DNA of 64,000 nucleotides from Allolobophora icterica (Eukaryota; Annelida; Clitellata; Crassiclitellata; Lumbricidae): NCBI GenBank assembly GCA_963556255.1, contig OY744604.1, positions 21,686,566 to 21,750,565 of the forward strand, read 5' to 3'. Shown piece by piece: positions 14,301 to 24,621 of this stretch (position 1 is its first letter; each line of letters starts with the position of its first letter). The notes under the pieces were generated by a model. It saw only the letters and a program-made list of their open reading frames with translations, ran no database searches and was not told where the DNA came from. The position numbers and the translations under genes were made by a program.

Positions 14301-15622
14301 ACTTTTCGCCTTTTACCGTTTTTGATTCTTAGTTTTCTGTAGCTTTGGGGTTTTCAGATAGCCTACTTTAGGGTTGGTTTCTCCTCAAGTCGGAATCGGT
14401 TAAACCGAGCTACTATTAGTGGCGGCCTCTGGTTAATAATGTTAGGCACAACTATTCAAGGTAACAGTTGTTTCGTTGTCAAGCACATTCACTGTTTTGA
14501 GGGTAGCATCGTTGTCTTATTAGCTGAAGAGACACGTTATGATCCCAATATTAGCCATGGTGGATGATTAAACAGGCAATCAATCCAATTTGTCGTTTTT
14601 ACACTGTAGACATGTCGGTGACTTGGGAAATATTGTTGTCGATTCGAACCTTGAAGCACGTATCAACATAAGCGACAGTGTTATCTCCCTGCATGGAAAT
14701 TATTCGATTGTAAATCGAACTCTTGTGGTTAGTAACAAATGCAGCAAATATGATCTGAAGCCCCAGCAACATTGGTCTGCTGGGCTAGCAATCTAACTCT
14801 AATTTAGTTAATTATTCATTTTTTTATTTGTTGCAGTTGTGACTTCAGTGTAAGTATGTATGAATCTGAGGCGTGAGACAATTGTGTGCGAACAATTTCT
14901 CCCGAGTCGTTTAGCGAATCTGTTCGGCAGACTCGAAATAGTAATCGGTGAATGAACACCTCTGCCGCACGTATGCTGATTAAACGAGCCCATCTATTTT
15001 GAACGAACTACACATCAGTGAGCATCAAGGGCTGTCAAAGTGGAATATAGATGTATCATTATGATTTAGCAAACTGCATGTATACACATTTGATTATAAG
15101 TAATTAGACACCTTATGCCGTTGGTGTACTATTATGCACAAGGAAACATCAACGGATTTCATTGTGTTTGACTTTCGCGAGAAAAGCATTCAATTTTGAG
15201 AATGTACATAGATGCACTAGATCTTCTTCAGTGTCTCGCTACTTTCAATGCTGAATTGAATAGATTGCTAGTCAATGCTGAATGCATGACTGCCTTTTAA
15301 CAGTTGAAAGCACAATTGTCTTACTTAATAGTCCGCATAATATTTGTAACCAAACCATTGTCTTATTTTAACTGTCTGTCTCTTATAGGTCCATTCGGGC
15401 GAAGATGACCTTGGAACAAAAGGAGATCAGGGAAGCAAAACGACGGGAAACTCTGGGAGTCGCATCGGATGTTGCATTATTACCCTGGATCAACAGATCA
15501 CGACTGCACCTGCCCCAACGCAATCCACTACAGCAGGAGCAACATCTGTTGGACCCTTGGCCGGGATCCTTCTCATCTGTCTGGCTGGGTTACAGTTGTT
15601 AATGAAGAGCATTCAACCATAA
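2098..15622 (+). CDS. Secreted, probably membrane-anchored Cu/Zn superoxide dismutase (5 exons)
   Basis: Predicted exons are 2098-2158, 11658-11782, 13182-13357, 14610-14727 and 15389-15622. All introns are GT-AG and the phases agree, giving 237 residues. Residues 1-30 form a signal peptide ending VPAHA. The SOD domain has copper ligands H88, H90, H105 and H162, zinc ligands H105, H113, H122 and D125, disulfide cysteines C99 and C188, and active-site R185; every spacing equals that of human SOD1. By family knowledge it converts superoxide to peroxide and oxygen outside the cell. A Thr/Pro-rich stalk (198-213) and a hydrophobic end (214-232, then KSIQP) suggest GPI or membrane anchoring; which one is inference. 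Eight N-x-S/T sequons fit an extracellular glycoprotein. Intron 1 (9.5 kb) is full of transposons. Confidence 0.9.
2445..2612 (+). repeat. Dispersed SINE-like repeat, two adjacent copies
   Basis: Two versions of a unit with core GGTTGATGCCTTGTGC and GAGACACCGG lie at about 2448-2515 and 2537-2605. Related copies occur near 11468-11522 and 22077-22145. The shared ending (TAGAAGT...ACTAATTA) suggests the 3' part of a retroposon. Confidence 0.5.
2785..2845. repeat. GGCT/ACTA short tandem repeats
   Basis: A run of GGCT units is followed by ACTA units, inside SOD intron 1. Confidence 0.7.
3529..3657. repeat. (ATT)n microsatellite
   Basis: About 40 ATT units, interrupted near 3619 by AGGCCCCT. 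In SOD intron 1. Confidence 0.95.
4325..4365 (+). repeat. L2-like LINE 3' tip
   Basis: The motif AAAGGCGCTATAGAAATC followed by AATGAATTAAT resembles the 3' ends of the L2-like elements elsewhere in this window. Only the tip is left. Confidence 0.4.
5165..5398 (+). mobile_element. RTE-like LINE C-terminal fragment
   Basis: The plus strand encodes a degenerate [15 protein letters not shown] block and [14 protein letters not shown]. These resemble the basic GRP..RW.D C-terminus of RTE-type endonuclease/reverse transcriptases. It ends in a purine-rich GAAGAA tail. Confidence 0.55.
6431..10329. mobile_element. hAT-type DNA transposon carrying a nested LINE
   Basis: The termini are inverted: CAGTGGCGTAG at 6431 and CTACGCCACTG ending at 10329. 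The flanks are GCACTTAC (6423-6430) and GCACCTAC (10330-10337), an 8-bp target duplication with one mismatch. TIRs starting CAGTG with 8-bp duplications are typical of hAT. Without the nested LINE (6923-9747) the element is about 1.07 kb and has no visible transposase, so it is non-autonomous. Confidence 0.8.
6923..9747 (-). mobile_element. RTE-like LINE with one long open frame, 5' truncated
   Basis: A minus-strand frame of about 938 codons (stop at 6930) encodes an APE-type endonuclease ([32 protein letters not shown]) and then a reverse transcriptase with [13 protein letters not shown] and a C-terminal [16 protein letters not shown] block. By family knowledge this is an endonuclease/RT for target-primed reverse transcription, most like RTE. 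The copy is flanked by AAAATATCT at 6914-6922 and 9748-9756. The 3' end has two AAGGTGAC-like units. The first endonuclease residues (the TWNVR block) are missing, so it is dead on arrival, yet the frame has no stop or shift, which indicates a recent insertion. The long plus-strand frames opposite are shadows. Confidence 0.92.
10978..11322. repeat. (TCTC/TCTG)n microsatellite
   Basis: About 340 bp of TCTC, TCTG and TCTA units in SOD intron 1, with a pure CTGT block near 11235-11293. The open frames across it are not coding. Confidence 0.95.
11466..11523 (+). repeat. SINE-like repeat, third copy
   Basis: Core GGTTGATGCCTTGTC and AAACACCGGCGCAATA, matching the units at 2448 and 22077. Confidence 0.45.
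11658..11782 (+). CDS. SOD exon 2, signal peptide end and first beta strands
   Basis: The acceptor is TTTTATTTTCAG and the donor GTAAGT. It completes the signal peptide ([10 protein letters not shown]) and encodes a first SOD-type strand pair around [11 protein letters not shown], with sequon N51-I-S. It ends on a codon boundary. Confidence 0.85.
11936..12345 (-). mobile_element. L2-like LINE 3' fragment in SOD intron 2
   Basis: The minus strand encodes a degenerate '[18 protein letters not shown]' block and a terminal '[13 protein letters not shown]', the L2-type C-terminus. The 3' UTR motif 'ATATAGCGCC' (plus strand near 11962) and an (ATT)n tail mark the 3' end at about 11936. Confidence 0.75.
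12495..13080 (+). mobile_element. Decayed LINE 3' fragment in SOD intron 2
   Basis: The sequence resembles, with many stops, the C-terminal RT region of the LINE at 45470-46085 (shared pieces: acctgttctcttgtc, gtcatgg.ctcg.gt). It ends in an ATA-rich tail. Confidence 0.6.
13182..13357 (+). CDS. SOD exon 3, copper and zinc ligands
   Basis: The acceptor is GTTACCAG and the donor GTAGGT. It carries the hallmark [10 protein letters not shown] (copper ligands H88 and H90), C99, GHYNPLN with bridging H105, and zinc ligand H113 in KTHGAP. Sequons start at N79, N100, N110 and N117. The last codon, AG|A (R121), is split with exon 4. Confidence 0.95.
13505..13830 (+). repeat. Degenerate GGTAAG-rich tract in SOD intron 3
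   Basis: A loose repeat of about 10-20 bp whose units contain GGTAAG or TAAGGT. At least six exact GGTAAG copies resemble the 5' splice-site consensus. No exon was recognised within it. Confidence 0.5.
14610..14727 (+). CDS. SOD exon 4, HVGDLGN zinc site
   Basis: It begins inside R121 and encodes [11 protein letters not shown], with zinc ligands H122 and D125, then SDSVISLHG, and ends at RTLV before the donor GTTAGT. Sequons start at N140, N151 and N156. Confidence 0.93.
15389..15622 (+). CDS. SOD exon 5, last copper ligand and C-terminal anchor
   Basis: The acceptor is CTCTTATAG. It encodes VHSGEDDLG (copper ligand H162), TGNSGSR (R185) and C188, then a Thr/Pro-rich linker and the hydrophobic segment [15 protein letters not shown]. 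The stop is TAA at 15620-15622. Confidence 0.9.
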   Translation, partial: VHSGEDDLGTKGDQGSKTTGNSGSRIGCCIITLDQQITTAPAPTQSTTAGATSVGPLAGILLICLAGLQLLMKSIQP

Positions 15623-16624
15623 ACATTCAGATTCGCAACAGCAGGATTCGCAGGGCATCCGTCAGAATAATTTTCTGATTATTGGCAGCCTGACAATTTT
15701 CAGAATAATCTGTAAGCAATACATGTGCACTTTCAATATTTTTGCAGCTATGCAAGAAGATTGAAAGTATCAGAAATAATAAGCAATGCGGGATGCTATT
15801 TCACATTTTCGGCGAATCTCTTTATATCTGTTAGACAGCCAACTGACTTAGAGATGCTCTTCAAAGCGTTACGCCGATGTTTTTATGCATTTATGGTACG
15901 ATGAGAATTGTAACCGCGTTCATCTCCTCCTACAAACAGCCGGAGGAAACGTGTTCATGAACTTTTGTAAATTCTTTGTGTTCATAGAGACTTCTCAAGG
16001 CGAACTTTTAGCCGTGTTAGTTGTTAAATTTTGTTCTGTTTTACTATGCTTACCACAGTTGGTCGATGATTACCTATCTCGGGTTGCAAGTGTAAGGGGT
16101 TGGATCAATATTAGAAGAATTAAATAAGTTAGTCGCTGAATATGCTTAGACTCTTTATACTACATCGGTAGTCGATTATTTCAACTGATATAAAATGGTT
16201 GTATGTTTGTCAATGTGCTCGAGAGTGGCAATAATCCACTTTGATAAATACATTTGCTTTAACAGGTTCAACAATGCGAGTTTAATCTTTAACACGAGTA
16301 ACTTTTTATGAGTAAATCATGACACTCATTCAGTTGATGATTTTATAGTAATATAAAAGTAATTCGACCTCGGTCTGTGTTCTTGTTTTGTTACCGTTTA
16401 TTTAGGCCTGCACAAATAATTTGCTACCATCTCTTGGTTGTACCTGTGCACATGCTTGCATCCATATAAACTTAGCTAAAGTGTCTAGAACACATATTTT
16501 AGTATAAGTTGAGACAGACATAGACATAGACAGAGGAAGGACCGACATAGGACCGCTCTGGGTCCATTGAACGCGGCAGTTTAGGACGTGTTCTAGTACG
16601 CAGATAATGTCGTATGCGCCCAAC
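15623..16624. other. Region downstream of the SOD stop, no gene seen
   Basis: It presumably includes the SOD 3' UTR. No canonical AATAAA close to the stop was found; ATTAAA occurs near 16120. The short frames here were not convincing. Confidence 0.35.
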
Positions 16625-17010
16625 ATATAATAGGGCTTATCCGATGAGTTGAAACAGACGTATCGAGTGCTAGTATTCGATGCAATCTCTTCGTCGCTCC
16701 AATGAAATGGATCCTTCTGCAGTCTATTGTGATTGAATGGAACCCTTTCAGTTGTTGGTTTTCTTCAGTCGGTAACGGATAGCATGCGATCTGCTATTTT
16801 CTGTAACTGTAGGCCTATCTTTTAAAAGGAATTATTTAGTCCTCTTAAATTGGTCGTATTTAATTTTATAGGTGTCGCTTTAGCATCGAAAATAAATATT
16901 CAGCGTAATCAGTCTGCCCAAAATGCGCTCCCGGAAAGACGTCCACAACATTCAGAAGATTCGGCAGATGAGAATCCTTATTGTATTGTTTTTCAATTAC
17001 TACAGCAGCA
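16625..17010 (+). repeat. Duplicated segment, decayed copy
   Basis: It aligns in direct orientation with about 20045-20450, including the 5' flank (atgaaatggatc, ctttcagt, atctg.ctattt), the signal-peptide exon and the start of the intron (acagcagcaaa). This copy is more degraded in the exon. Confidence 0.75.
16832..16967 (+). pseudogene. Decayed duplicate of the small secreted peptide first exon
   Basis: The reading frame parallels the intact exon at 20261-20405: LVVFNFIGVALASK matches LVVFYLIGVALATK, and ERRPQHSEDSA matches ERPPQHSEDAT. The start codon position is TTA with an in-frame stop just upstream. The splice donor GT is now AT at 16968-16969. Losing both signals means the exon can no longer work as an initiating exon. 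Confidence 0.7.
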
Positions 17011-17689
17011 AATAAGGATGACATGATGGCCAATCGGCTAAACATGTCTTCATCTCTGCAAACCGGTCTCGAATCAAGGGCCTACAATGTAATATTACGA
17101 TAATTTATACTCGGACCTATATGCATCGAATTTAAACAAAATGGGCTACGGATATCGGAGCCCATAGAAGGATTGGATCTAATCTAATCTAATGAGTTCT
17201 ATAATAGTTCCATAACATAATGCTCAAGACATCAACATTATTGGCGGCCGGTGTGATGAGTCATGTGGGGCTTCACCTGCAGTCTGCCACTGAATTTATG
17301 GTAGTTTTGCTCATTTGTGTTCATTTTATTTACTCAATGTGGTGATAAATTACTTACTTCCTTACTCAATAACGTCGACCAATTGATGGACGCTTCAAGT
17401 GAAATCGAAATTATAAGTAATCAGCTATCCTACTCATTATCCGTTGGAGAAGACTCTGAAATCCAATAAATCAGAGGAACGAGGAGCCATGATACCGTGT
17501 GTATGCAAGTTGAAAGAGATGAGCCTTACAGTAAGTTTATATAGGAGAATTGACAAAACGAAGTGAACATAGCAGCGAAACCCAAAATACTCACCAACGA
17601 ATGCAGAGTGTATAAAAAGCGGAAGAATGTTCCATGATCTTGGCCTAGCCAAAGAGCAAGCCTGATCACCGAACTCCGTCTTAAACGGC

Positions 17690-18965
17690 GGTACAAAAGG
17701 ATCACCTTTCTTCCATGATCTTAGCGATCGGCCAGTGGCCGCCGCCGCCGACGAAACAGATGGCCCGGCGCCATCTCATGAAGCGACTTGTAAACTAGAA
17801 GCGCTAGTTTATAATGGATGCGGTTTTGTACCGGAAGCCAGTGCAGCACGTCTCTGAGCAGCGGAGTAATGTGGTCGCAAAGTAATCTCGCTGCGGCATC
17901 GAGAACGGACTCGAGCCTGTCCAGTAGATATTCTGGTGCACCAGCCAGCAAACTGTTGCAGCGGTTGACTAGGACTAACAGGAAAGTATTAGCAGCTGTT
18001 TTCGCTGCACTGAATGTAAGCAACTGCATACAGCTCCTGATCAATCTCAGCCGTCAAAAGCATTTACCGACCAATTGTCCGACATGTCGAGCCATTGTAA
18101 GATCTGCATCGAAAGCCACCCCAAGGTCACGAACAGCCGCCGATGTTGTAGCAGTCCCCCTCCAACACGCAATGGATCAGCGCTGAGTCTGCTAAGCCTT
18201 TTGCGTGTGGCGCACCACAGGAAATCAATCTTGCCAGGATTCAGTTGAAAGTGGTTGGATCTCATCTAGACAACTAGTATTTCAGTCCCTGCTTCCATTC
18301 TGCTCACCATCTGTGGAACCTCTGACGCAATGGCGCAGCCATACAATGGAGTGTCGTCGGCATAGAAATGAGACGACAAAACCGGCAATAATCTCCCATA
18401 GATCGGCGGTGTAAAGCAGGAAGAGCTGAGGCCGACGACCGATCGCTGCGGTACACCACAAACCATGCGGCGCAGAGTGAACCGATAACCATCTACAAGC
18501 ACCCATTGGGTCCTATCAGGTAGATAAGATCTCAAGAAGTCCAGCACAACGAGCGTATTCCATAAGTACGCTCCAACCGCTCCATGAGTATATTCTGGTC
18601 CATAGTATCAAATGCATCCGATAGATCGGGAAGGCCTAGCAGAACATGTTCTCCTCTATACAACGCCTCGGTCAGATCGTTGTAGACTTTTAGCAATGCT
18701 GTCTCAGCTGGGCGATGTATTCTGTATGCGGATCAATGTTTAAGCAGGAGACCGGCTGAGATCAGGTATACTAATAGTTGTACACTAACCACCTTCTCCA
18801 GTATCTTAGACAGCGTTGATAAGCTCGATATCGGACGTTTTCCTGGCAGGGTCATCACACGGTAGCGACGGTTTCTTCAGGCGAGGAGTGATGTATGCCT
18901 CATCATAACCGACTGGAAACCGTCCCGACAGCATGGAAGAGCAGAGGTCCGACAAGCGATCCTTG
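17690..18965 (-). mobile_element. L2/CR1-like LINE fragment with RT domain
   Basis: Minus-strand frames carry the polymerase motif HFYADDTPLYG (about 18350), a degenerate VPQRSVVG version of the PQG-S-LGP block upstream, and the C-terminal VLDAAARLLCDH...DVLHWLPVQNRIHYKL region (about 17800-17920). Stops and frameshifts separate them. The 5' end is truncated near 18965. Confidence 0.85.
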
Positions 18966-19191
18966 CTTTGCGCATCTCCTCTTTGTATGTTGCTTACTTA
19001 TTTTTTTTATTCCTGGTATTATACCAGATGGTCGAAACAGTAGTCTTTTATTCAACTTTCGTTCAGGTTTTCCATAAAAGACAAAGTAATTTAATTAAAA
19101 ACATGTATAAAATGGTATTGCTTTTAAATTAAACGTCACCAGAGTTCTGTTGTTTCGGGCGGGAACCCTTCTCATTAGTCTTCTCTGAAGA

Positions 19192-19705
19192 TAAGTAAGT
19201 AAGTAAGTAAGTATATTCTTTATTACACCATTAGCAAACGCACAATGGGACAGAAGCTAGAAGCATTGATTGTAAAACATTGAAGTAATAATAAATCGAA
19301 ATAAAAATGATAAAATAAGTAATTAAAAAAGCAAGTGTTTTCTTATCATTTATGCAGTAATCTAGCAATGTAACCCTTCCCCGTCAAAGGATCACATCGT
19401 GGTATCTCACGATTATGCCAGCGAGGTCGAAGATAGTATCCGGAAGATCGTATCGGAGGGAGCAAATCATGGAGGACATGCCCTGGGTTCCGAAGGATTG
19501 CTGCAAAGAGAGCATCGTCCGCCTTAGAACACAACAGGTCAAATGTAGGAGTATTAGTTGGCAGATACCCTTGTCGCTTAAGTTGACGTATCAAGGCAGA
19601 GAGACGTTCTCTCGCAAGACCATTGGAAAATCCCCACCAGACTGGAGATGAGCACAACATTCGTGCCACTGTGGTGGAACGTACAACATCATGAAGGCGG
19701 CTTCC
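19192..19705 (-). mobile_element. Jockey-like LINE 3' fragment
   Basis: The minus-strand frame 19669-19346 reads SSPVWWGFSNGLARERLSAL, then ADDALFAAILRNPGHVLHDLLPP, a C-terminal block shared with 59917-60219 and 28475-28700. The tail ends in (TAAG)n next to TATATTCTTTATTA at about 19195-19225. Confidence 0.75.
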
Positions 19706-20260
19706 AGTTAATCCATGCGAAATCAGGACTCGCAGAGCAAAAAAGGATTGTTTAGCTTTGCAACAGATGCGCGATATAAATAAGTGATTGCAATAATAAC
19801 TACAATATACATGTAGCTAGTATAAAATGTAGTCTAAAATTATTGAAGTTACATCTGAACATTACAGCATATTCTAGCAATTGTTAATACCATCGAGAGG
19901 CGCGTTTTAAAGCCAATATTGAATCCATAAAATATCGTCCCATTGCCGCCAGTGGCTTGCTGTATGGCCGATCTGAGACCATTGAACTTTACTGATTGGA
20001 ACCACATGTTCTGTTTCGCTAGTATCGTGTATCGTATGCCTCATATGCAAAACTTTTATAATGAGCAGAAACATACATATCGAATGTCAATCCGCGAGGC
20101 AATCTCCTCCTCTTCGATGCAATGAAATGGATCTTTGTTGTGCTTGAAATGGAAGACTTTCAGTGAGTTATGAAACTATTCGTTTGAATCGAGCTACAGT
20201 CGGCGATAGAATAGCAAAGCATCTGAGCTACTATTTTTTTAAGTAAAATTTTAAAATAAA

Positions 20261-20699
20261 ATGTTCAGATCCGTTCAGTTGGTTGTATTTTATCTGATTG
20301 GCGTCGCTCTAGCGACAAAAATAGACAATAATCTTTACCAGACAGACATAGCTAACCACAATACGTTTCTGGAAAGACCTCCACAACACTCAGAAGATGC
20401 GACAGGTAGGAATCCATACGTATTGTAACAGCAGCAAAGACGGGTGGCATGCTAGCCACCTGTCTTTGGCTAACGAAGTCTTACCTCGGCGGGCAACGCA
20501 TTTGAGTATTTATAAAAGGAATAATACAACGACTAAATCCAAGACCGGATTTCTCTCGGAAATACAAAATGGCCACCTATTTCCTGATTTTACAAACATA
20601 TTATCACTTTTCCTGGCTTCATCTGCAGTATACCGCTGGCTGAAGTCCAGTGAAACCAGCAAAGAAACGCCTGCATATACGAAGAAGACAAGTGCGTGA
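20261..20699 (+). CDS. Small secreted peptide, unknown function (2 exons)
   Basis: Exon 1 (20261-20405) encodes a clear signal peptide, MFRSVQLVVFYLIGVALA, then a polar segment ending ERPPQHSEDAT, with donor GTAGGA. The proposed exon 2 (20629-20699) follows the acceptor CTTCATCTGCAG, keeps phase 1, encodes VYRWLKSSETSKETP and a Lys/Thr-rich end, and stops at TGA. The product would be about 71 residues with about 53 in the mature form; it has no cysteines and I recognise no family. Exon 1 is supported by the diverged copy at 16832. Exon 2 is inferred only from splice signals and frame, so the gene may instead continue elsewhere. Confidence 0.45.
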
Positions 20700-20904
20700 C
20701 GTAAGGCAACGTGACCGACATCTGAGTGGTGGTAGTAACAATAGATAGTAAAGTAGTAAGTAGATAGGTAATAAGGTAATAGGTAAAGAACTGGTAACCT
20801 GATATCGACTGATTGTTAGACTGTTAGTCTGTTGCACTGTGACTCGTACTTTATAGTTGATGCATCTAGTTGCTCTTAGCTTAGCGACTGGTTTCGACCA
20901 AGAC

Positions 20905-21330
20905 ATTGAACCTCAAGACCAAGACCAAGACTTTTGGTCTCAAGACAAAGACCGAGACTTTTAAAAACGAACTCGAGTGCACTCGAGACCAAAACCTGGT
21001 GCTAGGTTTGCGTAACGGATTTATTCGTACCATGCTGACCGTGCACGCCGTCTTTAGCCGGGTGTTTTCATCTCGGCGGAGGCCGGCGGACGGGGGTCAT
21101 TGGAGTGACCTCGACCGTTAGTCACTTATGGCGCTTCAATCTACGACCGACACGCGACGAATTCCTGTTCTACGTACTCCTTGTGCCTCGACGAATAGCC
21201 GCACTTGCATCATCTTCTACCAGTGAGGGACGGCGGCAGCGTTACCGTGTGCTGTGTGCGCTGTCACATGTCGTCTCTCCACTGCATCGATGCAAATTGG
21301 CTCAGAGGCTCTGAAAATCTATACCATCTG
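20905..21330. repeat. CAAGAC-rich repeat with a CTCGAG palindrome
   Basis: CAAGACCAAGACC units (20910-20955) are followed by the perfect 16-bp palindrome CTCGAGTGCACTCGAG (20972-20987) and GC-rich sequence of unknown origin. Confidence 0.4.
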
Positions 21331-21471
21331 TCTGTTGTCGATGGTTACACGTGAGTGCGTGGGCTCGCCACTGGTGACTCTTCCAGCTTACTGTGCATCT
21401 TAAGTCAACTGATGCAATATTTTCGTTCATAATGACATTTATCAAAAAAGGCATTTCTGTTTCCCCGGGGC

Positions 21472-21550
21472 TTCTGTGCTGAGAGCGCCTCTGAATAGTT
21501 ATTCTACGAGAGGCGCTTTATAAATTTTTAGATACAATACAATACAATGT
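21472..21550 (+). mobile_element. L2-like LINE 3' end
   Basis: GAGAGCGCCTCTGAATAG and GAGAGGCGCTTTATAAAT match the 3' end of the L2-like LINE at 63557-63600. The tail here is (ATACA)n rather than (ATAAG)n. Confidence 0.7.
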
Positions 21551-21559
21551 AATTATATA

Positions 21560-22500
21560 TATGAGATGCACCTATATATGTTTATATCTGTACAGTTGCA
21601 CATCATACAACCTGCTAAATATGTAATGACTCAGTGCGAGTATATGTATGTATTATATGTTATTACGTATTTGCGTGCGTGTTCTTATGCAATATGCAAA
21701 TATATGTAGGCCTACACATGAACATGGTTATTCAAACGTGTGCCTGCGTATATAATGTGTTTATTTATTTGTTTTCCTCAGAAGAAACTTCATTTTACAT
21801 GTAAACATAGGCCATTACCCGGACAGTCTTCTGCGTAGCTTTGAAACAAACGAGCCAGACGGAGTTAGACTGAACGAACGAATGATGTTCAAATTGATGA
21901 TTATTTATCTTTCGCTCTCCATGTCAACTGCACCTTCTTGGACTCGCCCTTTGATGTGCAGATAGTGAGGCCAATCAGTTGTTCATCGCAATAAATTTTA
22001 TTAATTGACAATCGTTTGTATCTCAAATGCAATTCAGTTTACTTCTCAATTGTATCGAAACTGTGTTTGTCTATCCGTCTATCCGGTTGACGCATTGTGC
22101 ATTAGACAATGGCGCAATAGAAGTTACTAATTACAATTACATTGTCAATTTCTTTAGAGACGCGACTGCTTCCAGTGTGGCTTTTATTGAGGGTGATTTT
22201 TCCGAGGGATTTCATACTATGGGGATTTTGTCCAGTCCGGGGAACAAACAAACGGACAGACAGCTATGACATGCAGTCACATAGACAACCATTTACTTAT
22301 AAAATCTCATATAGAACACTATTAGGCGTACGTGAGATGAGAGATGAATTCAGCATAAATTAAGTCGGCAGACGTGATCGAGATTTTTTAATTAATCCTA
22401 ACATGTGCAGGATAAACAGACTTTGATCGCGATTGTTCATATAAACGAACCAACTTGTTAAGCAGTTCGTTTCACATCTGCTGACGAAAGCACTGGTGGT
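21560..22500. other. Gene-free stretch with SINE-like repeat
   Basis: TATG/TATA-rich sequence runs to about 21760. A fourth copy of the GGTTGACGCATTGTGC...TAGAAGTTACTAATTA unit lies at 22077-22145. No gene was seen. Confidence 0.4.
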
Positions 22501-22510
22501 ATGGGTACTA

Positions 22511-22689
<179 letters not shown>

Positions 22690-23271
22690 CAGTGTTGGGT
22701 AAACTCACACAAGAAATGAGTTAAATCAAAACTCAACTCACGCACCTCAAAATGAGTTTAAACTCAAACTCAACTCATCCAAAGTGAAATGAGTTAACTC
22801 AAACTCATTTGTTAAATGAGTTCACTCATAAACTCACACGTTTCATACTAGCACGTTCTAATCGAGCAACAATTTTTCCATCACGCCTACTTGTAACAGA
22901 AAAATATTTTCCATCAAGAATACACGGTACTTCAGCCATGTTGTTCTTAACTGTTCACAATATACAAAATATGCAGTGCTTAAATACTGTCCGCTAGCAG
23001 TGTTTACGACGCTCCCTGCCGTCACCACTCACCAGTATGGAAAGCCGACGATATAAAAAAAGGCTTGTTTCAACGTAACATGTGCCGAGTGCCGAAGAGT
23101 GAGTTGAGTTTAAAATAATTGGCAGTTACAACTCAAACTCACAGAAAATATGAGTTAACTCAAACTCATAACTCACACTCTTTAAGTTGAGTTAACTCAA
23201 ACTCATAAATCACAGCAAGTGAGTTAACTCGTGAGTTTAAACTCATATGAGTTAACTCATACCCAACACTG
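22690..23271. mobile_element. hAT-like MITE inserted in the AGT repeat
   Basis: The ends are CAGTGTTGGGTA and TACCCAACACTG (inverted repeats), and both flanks read GTAGTAGT. The interior is built from AACTCA and GAGTTAACTC motifs in both orientations. It has no coding capacity and is 582 bp long. Confidence 0.85.
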
Positions 23272-23457
23272 GTAGTAGTAGTAGTAGTAGTAGTAGCAGT
23301 AGTAGCAGTAGTAGTAGTAATAGTATTAGTAGCAGTAGTAGCAGTAGTAGTAGACTACTACTACTGCTACTAGCAGTAGTAGTAGTAATAGTAGTAGTGG
23401 CAGTAGTAGTAGTTGTAGTAGTAGTATTAGTAGTAGAAGTAGCAGTAGTTAAACGTA
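23272..23457. repeat. (GTA)n microsatellite, right part
   Basis: Right half of the repeat split by the MITE. It contains a short inversion to ACTACTACT near 23355. Confidence 0.85.
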
Positions 23458-23550
23458 GTAGTTGCAATGATAGGTGGCAGTGGAAGTAATAATGTAATTA
23501 GTACAGAGCTTGTGAAGTAATTTAATTTGCTGCACTATTTGTCTTGATAC

Positions 23551-23806
<256 letters not shown>

Positions 23807-24075
23807 GATTTATGTGGTGCCAAGGCCGAAGAAGAGTGCTATGTACATGAGTTGCAAAAGTTTTAAAAGACACGTTTCAGCTGTGATTTCAGTGTCTCAA
23901 GAGATGGCGCATTCTTCACATGGTCGAATAGACTGTTCCATGCAGTGAGCCCAGCTATAGAGAATGGATAGTCGCCAAACCTCGTTGAACACTCATTGTA
24001 GTTGATTTTAGATTGGAATCGTACCCGACATTTGTACCGGTTGTCTGCCACCCGAATGCAGAAGTCAAAGGTGAT
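23807..24075 (-). mobile_element. LINE 3' fragment
   Basis: The minus-strand frame 24051-23863 encodes FGDYPFSIAGLTAWNSLFDH and SLETLKSQLKRVF, an RT C-terminus. The 3' UTR piece (CGGCCTTGGCACCACATAAA on the minus strand) recurs in the opposite orientation at 24625-24705. Confidence 0.75.
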
Positions 24076-24077
24076 CT

Positions 24078-24300
24078 TGAAAAGTGGCGGTTCGATACCC
24101 GTAAGCCCTTCTAAGTCGGCTCATTCTTCCACTCCCTAGGGGGCAGCAGTAAAATTAGCGGGCGCCTCAAAAGTTGCCAAGGCATGTGTTACTTAAGAAC
24201 TTGATAATTGTACCATCGTGTTCCGATTGTTTCAATGTTGCTTTCTGCGTTTTGTCAGTGAGCTTGTTAATAAACACGAATATAATATATTATTATGACA
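24078..24300 (+). mobile_element. tRNA-derived SINE, probable
   Basis: GTGGCGGTTCGATACCCGTA matches a pol III B box (GGTTCGANNCC). The following 'CCACTCCCTAGGGGGCAGC' body resembles the SINE at 31205. It ends in ATA-rich sequence. The A box is not clear. Confidence 0.5.
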
Positions 24301-24621
24301 AACTTCGGAGCAAGGTGCACGTAGAACAAGTATTCGTCAAATCGGTGGATTGAAGGGCAAAAAACGAATAACGGTCAGTGTCATTCCAAAGATCCGCGTC
24401 GCTCCTCCTCTTTCACTCTTTGCCGTTTCTTCTTGTGGAAAGATTATATTTGCATGGACATAGATATTAAATAGTATTTTATAAAAACCTGAGCCTCTTT
24501 TCCATTTAAAGCAGTTTCTCCCTGGACCAACTCGCCACAATGTATATAGATATACATTTATATAGGTGCATATCAGCAGCAGAAATTATATAAATATACA
24601 TAAATATGTATATAAATATTT

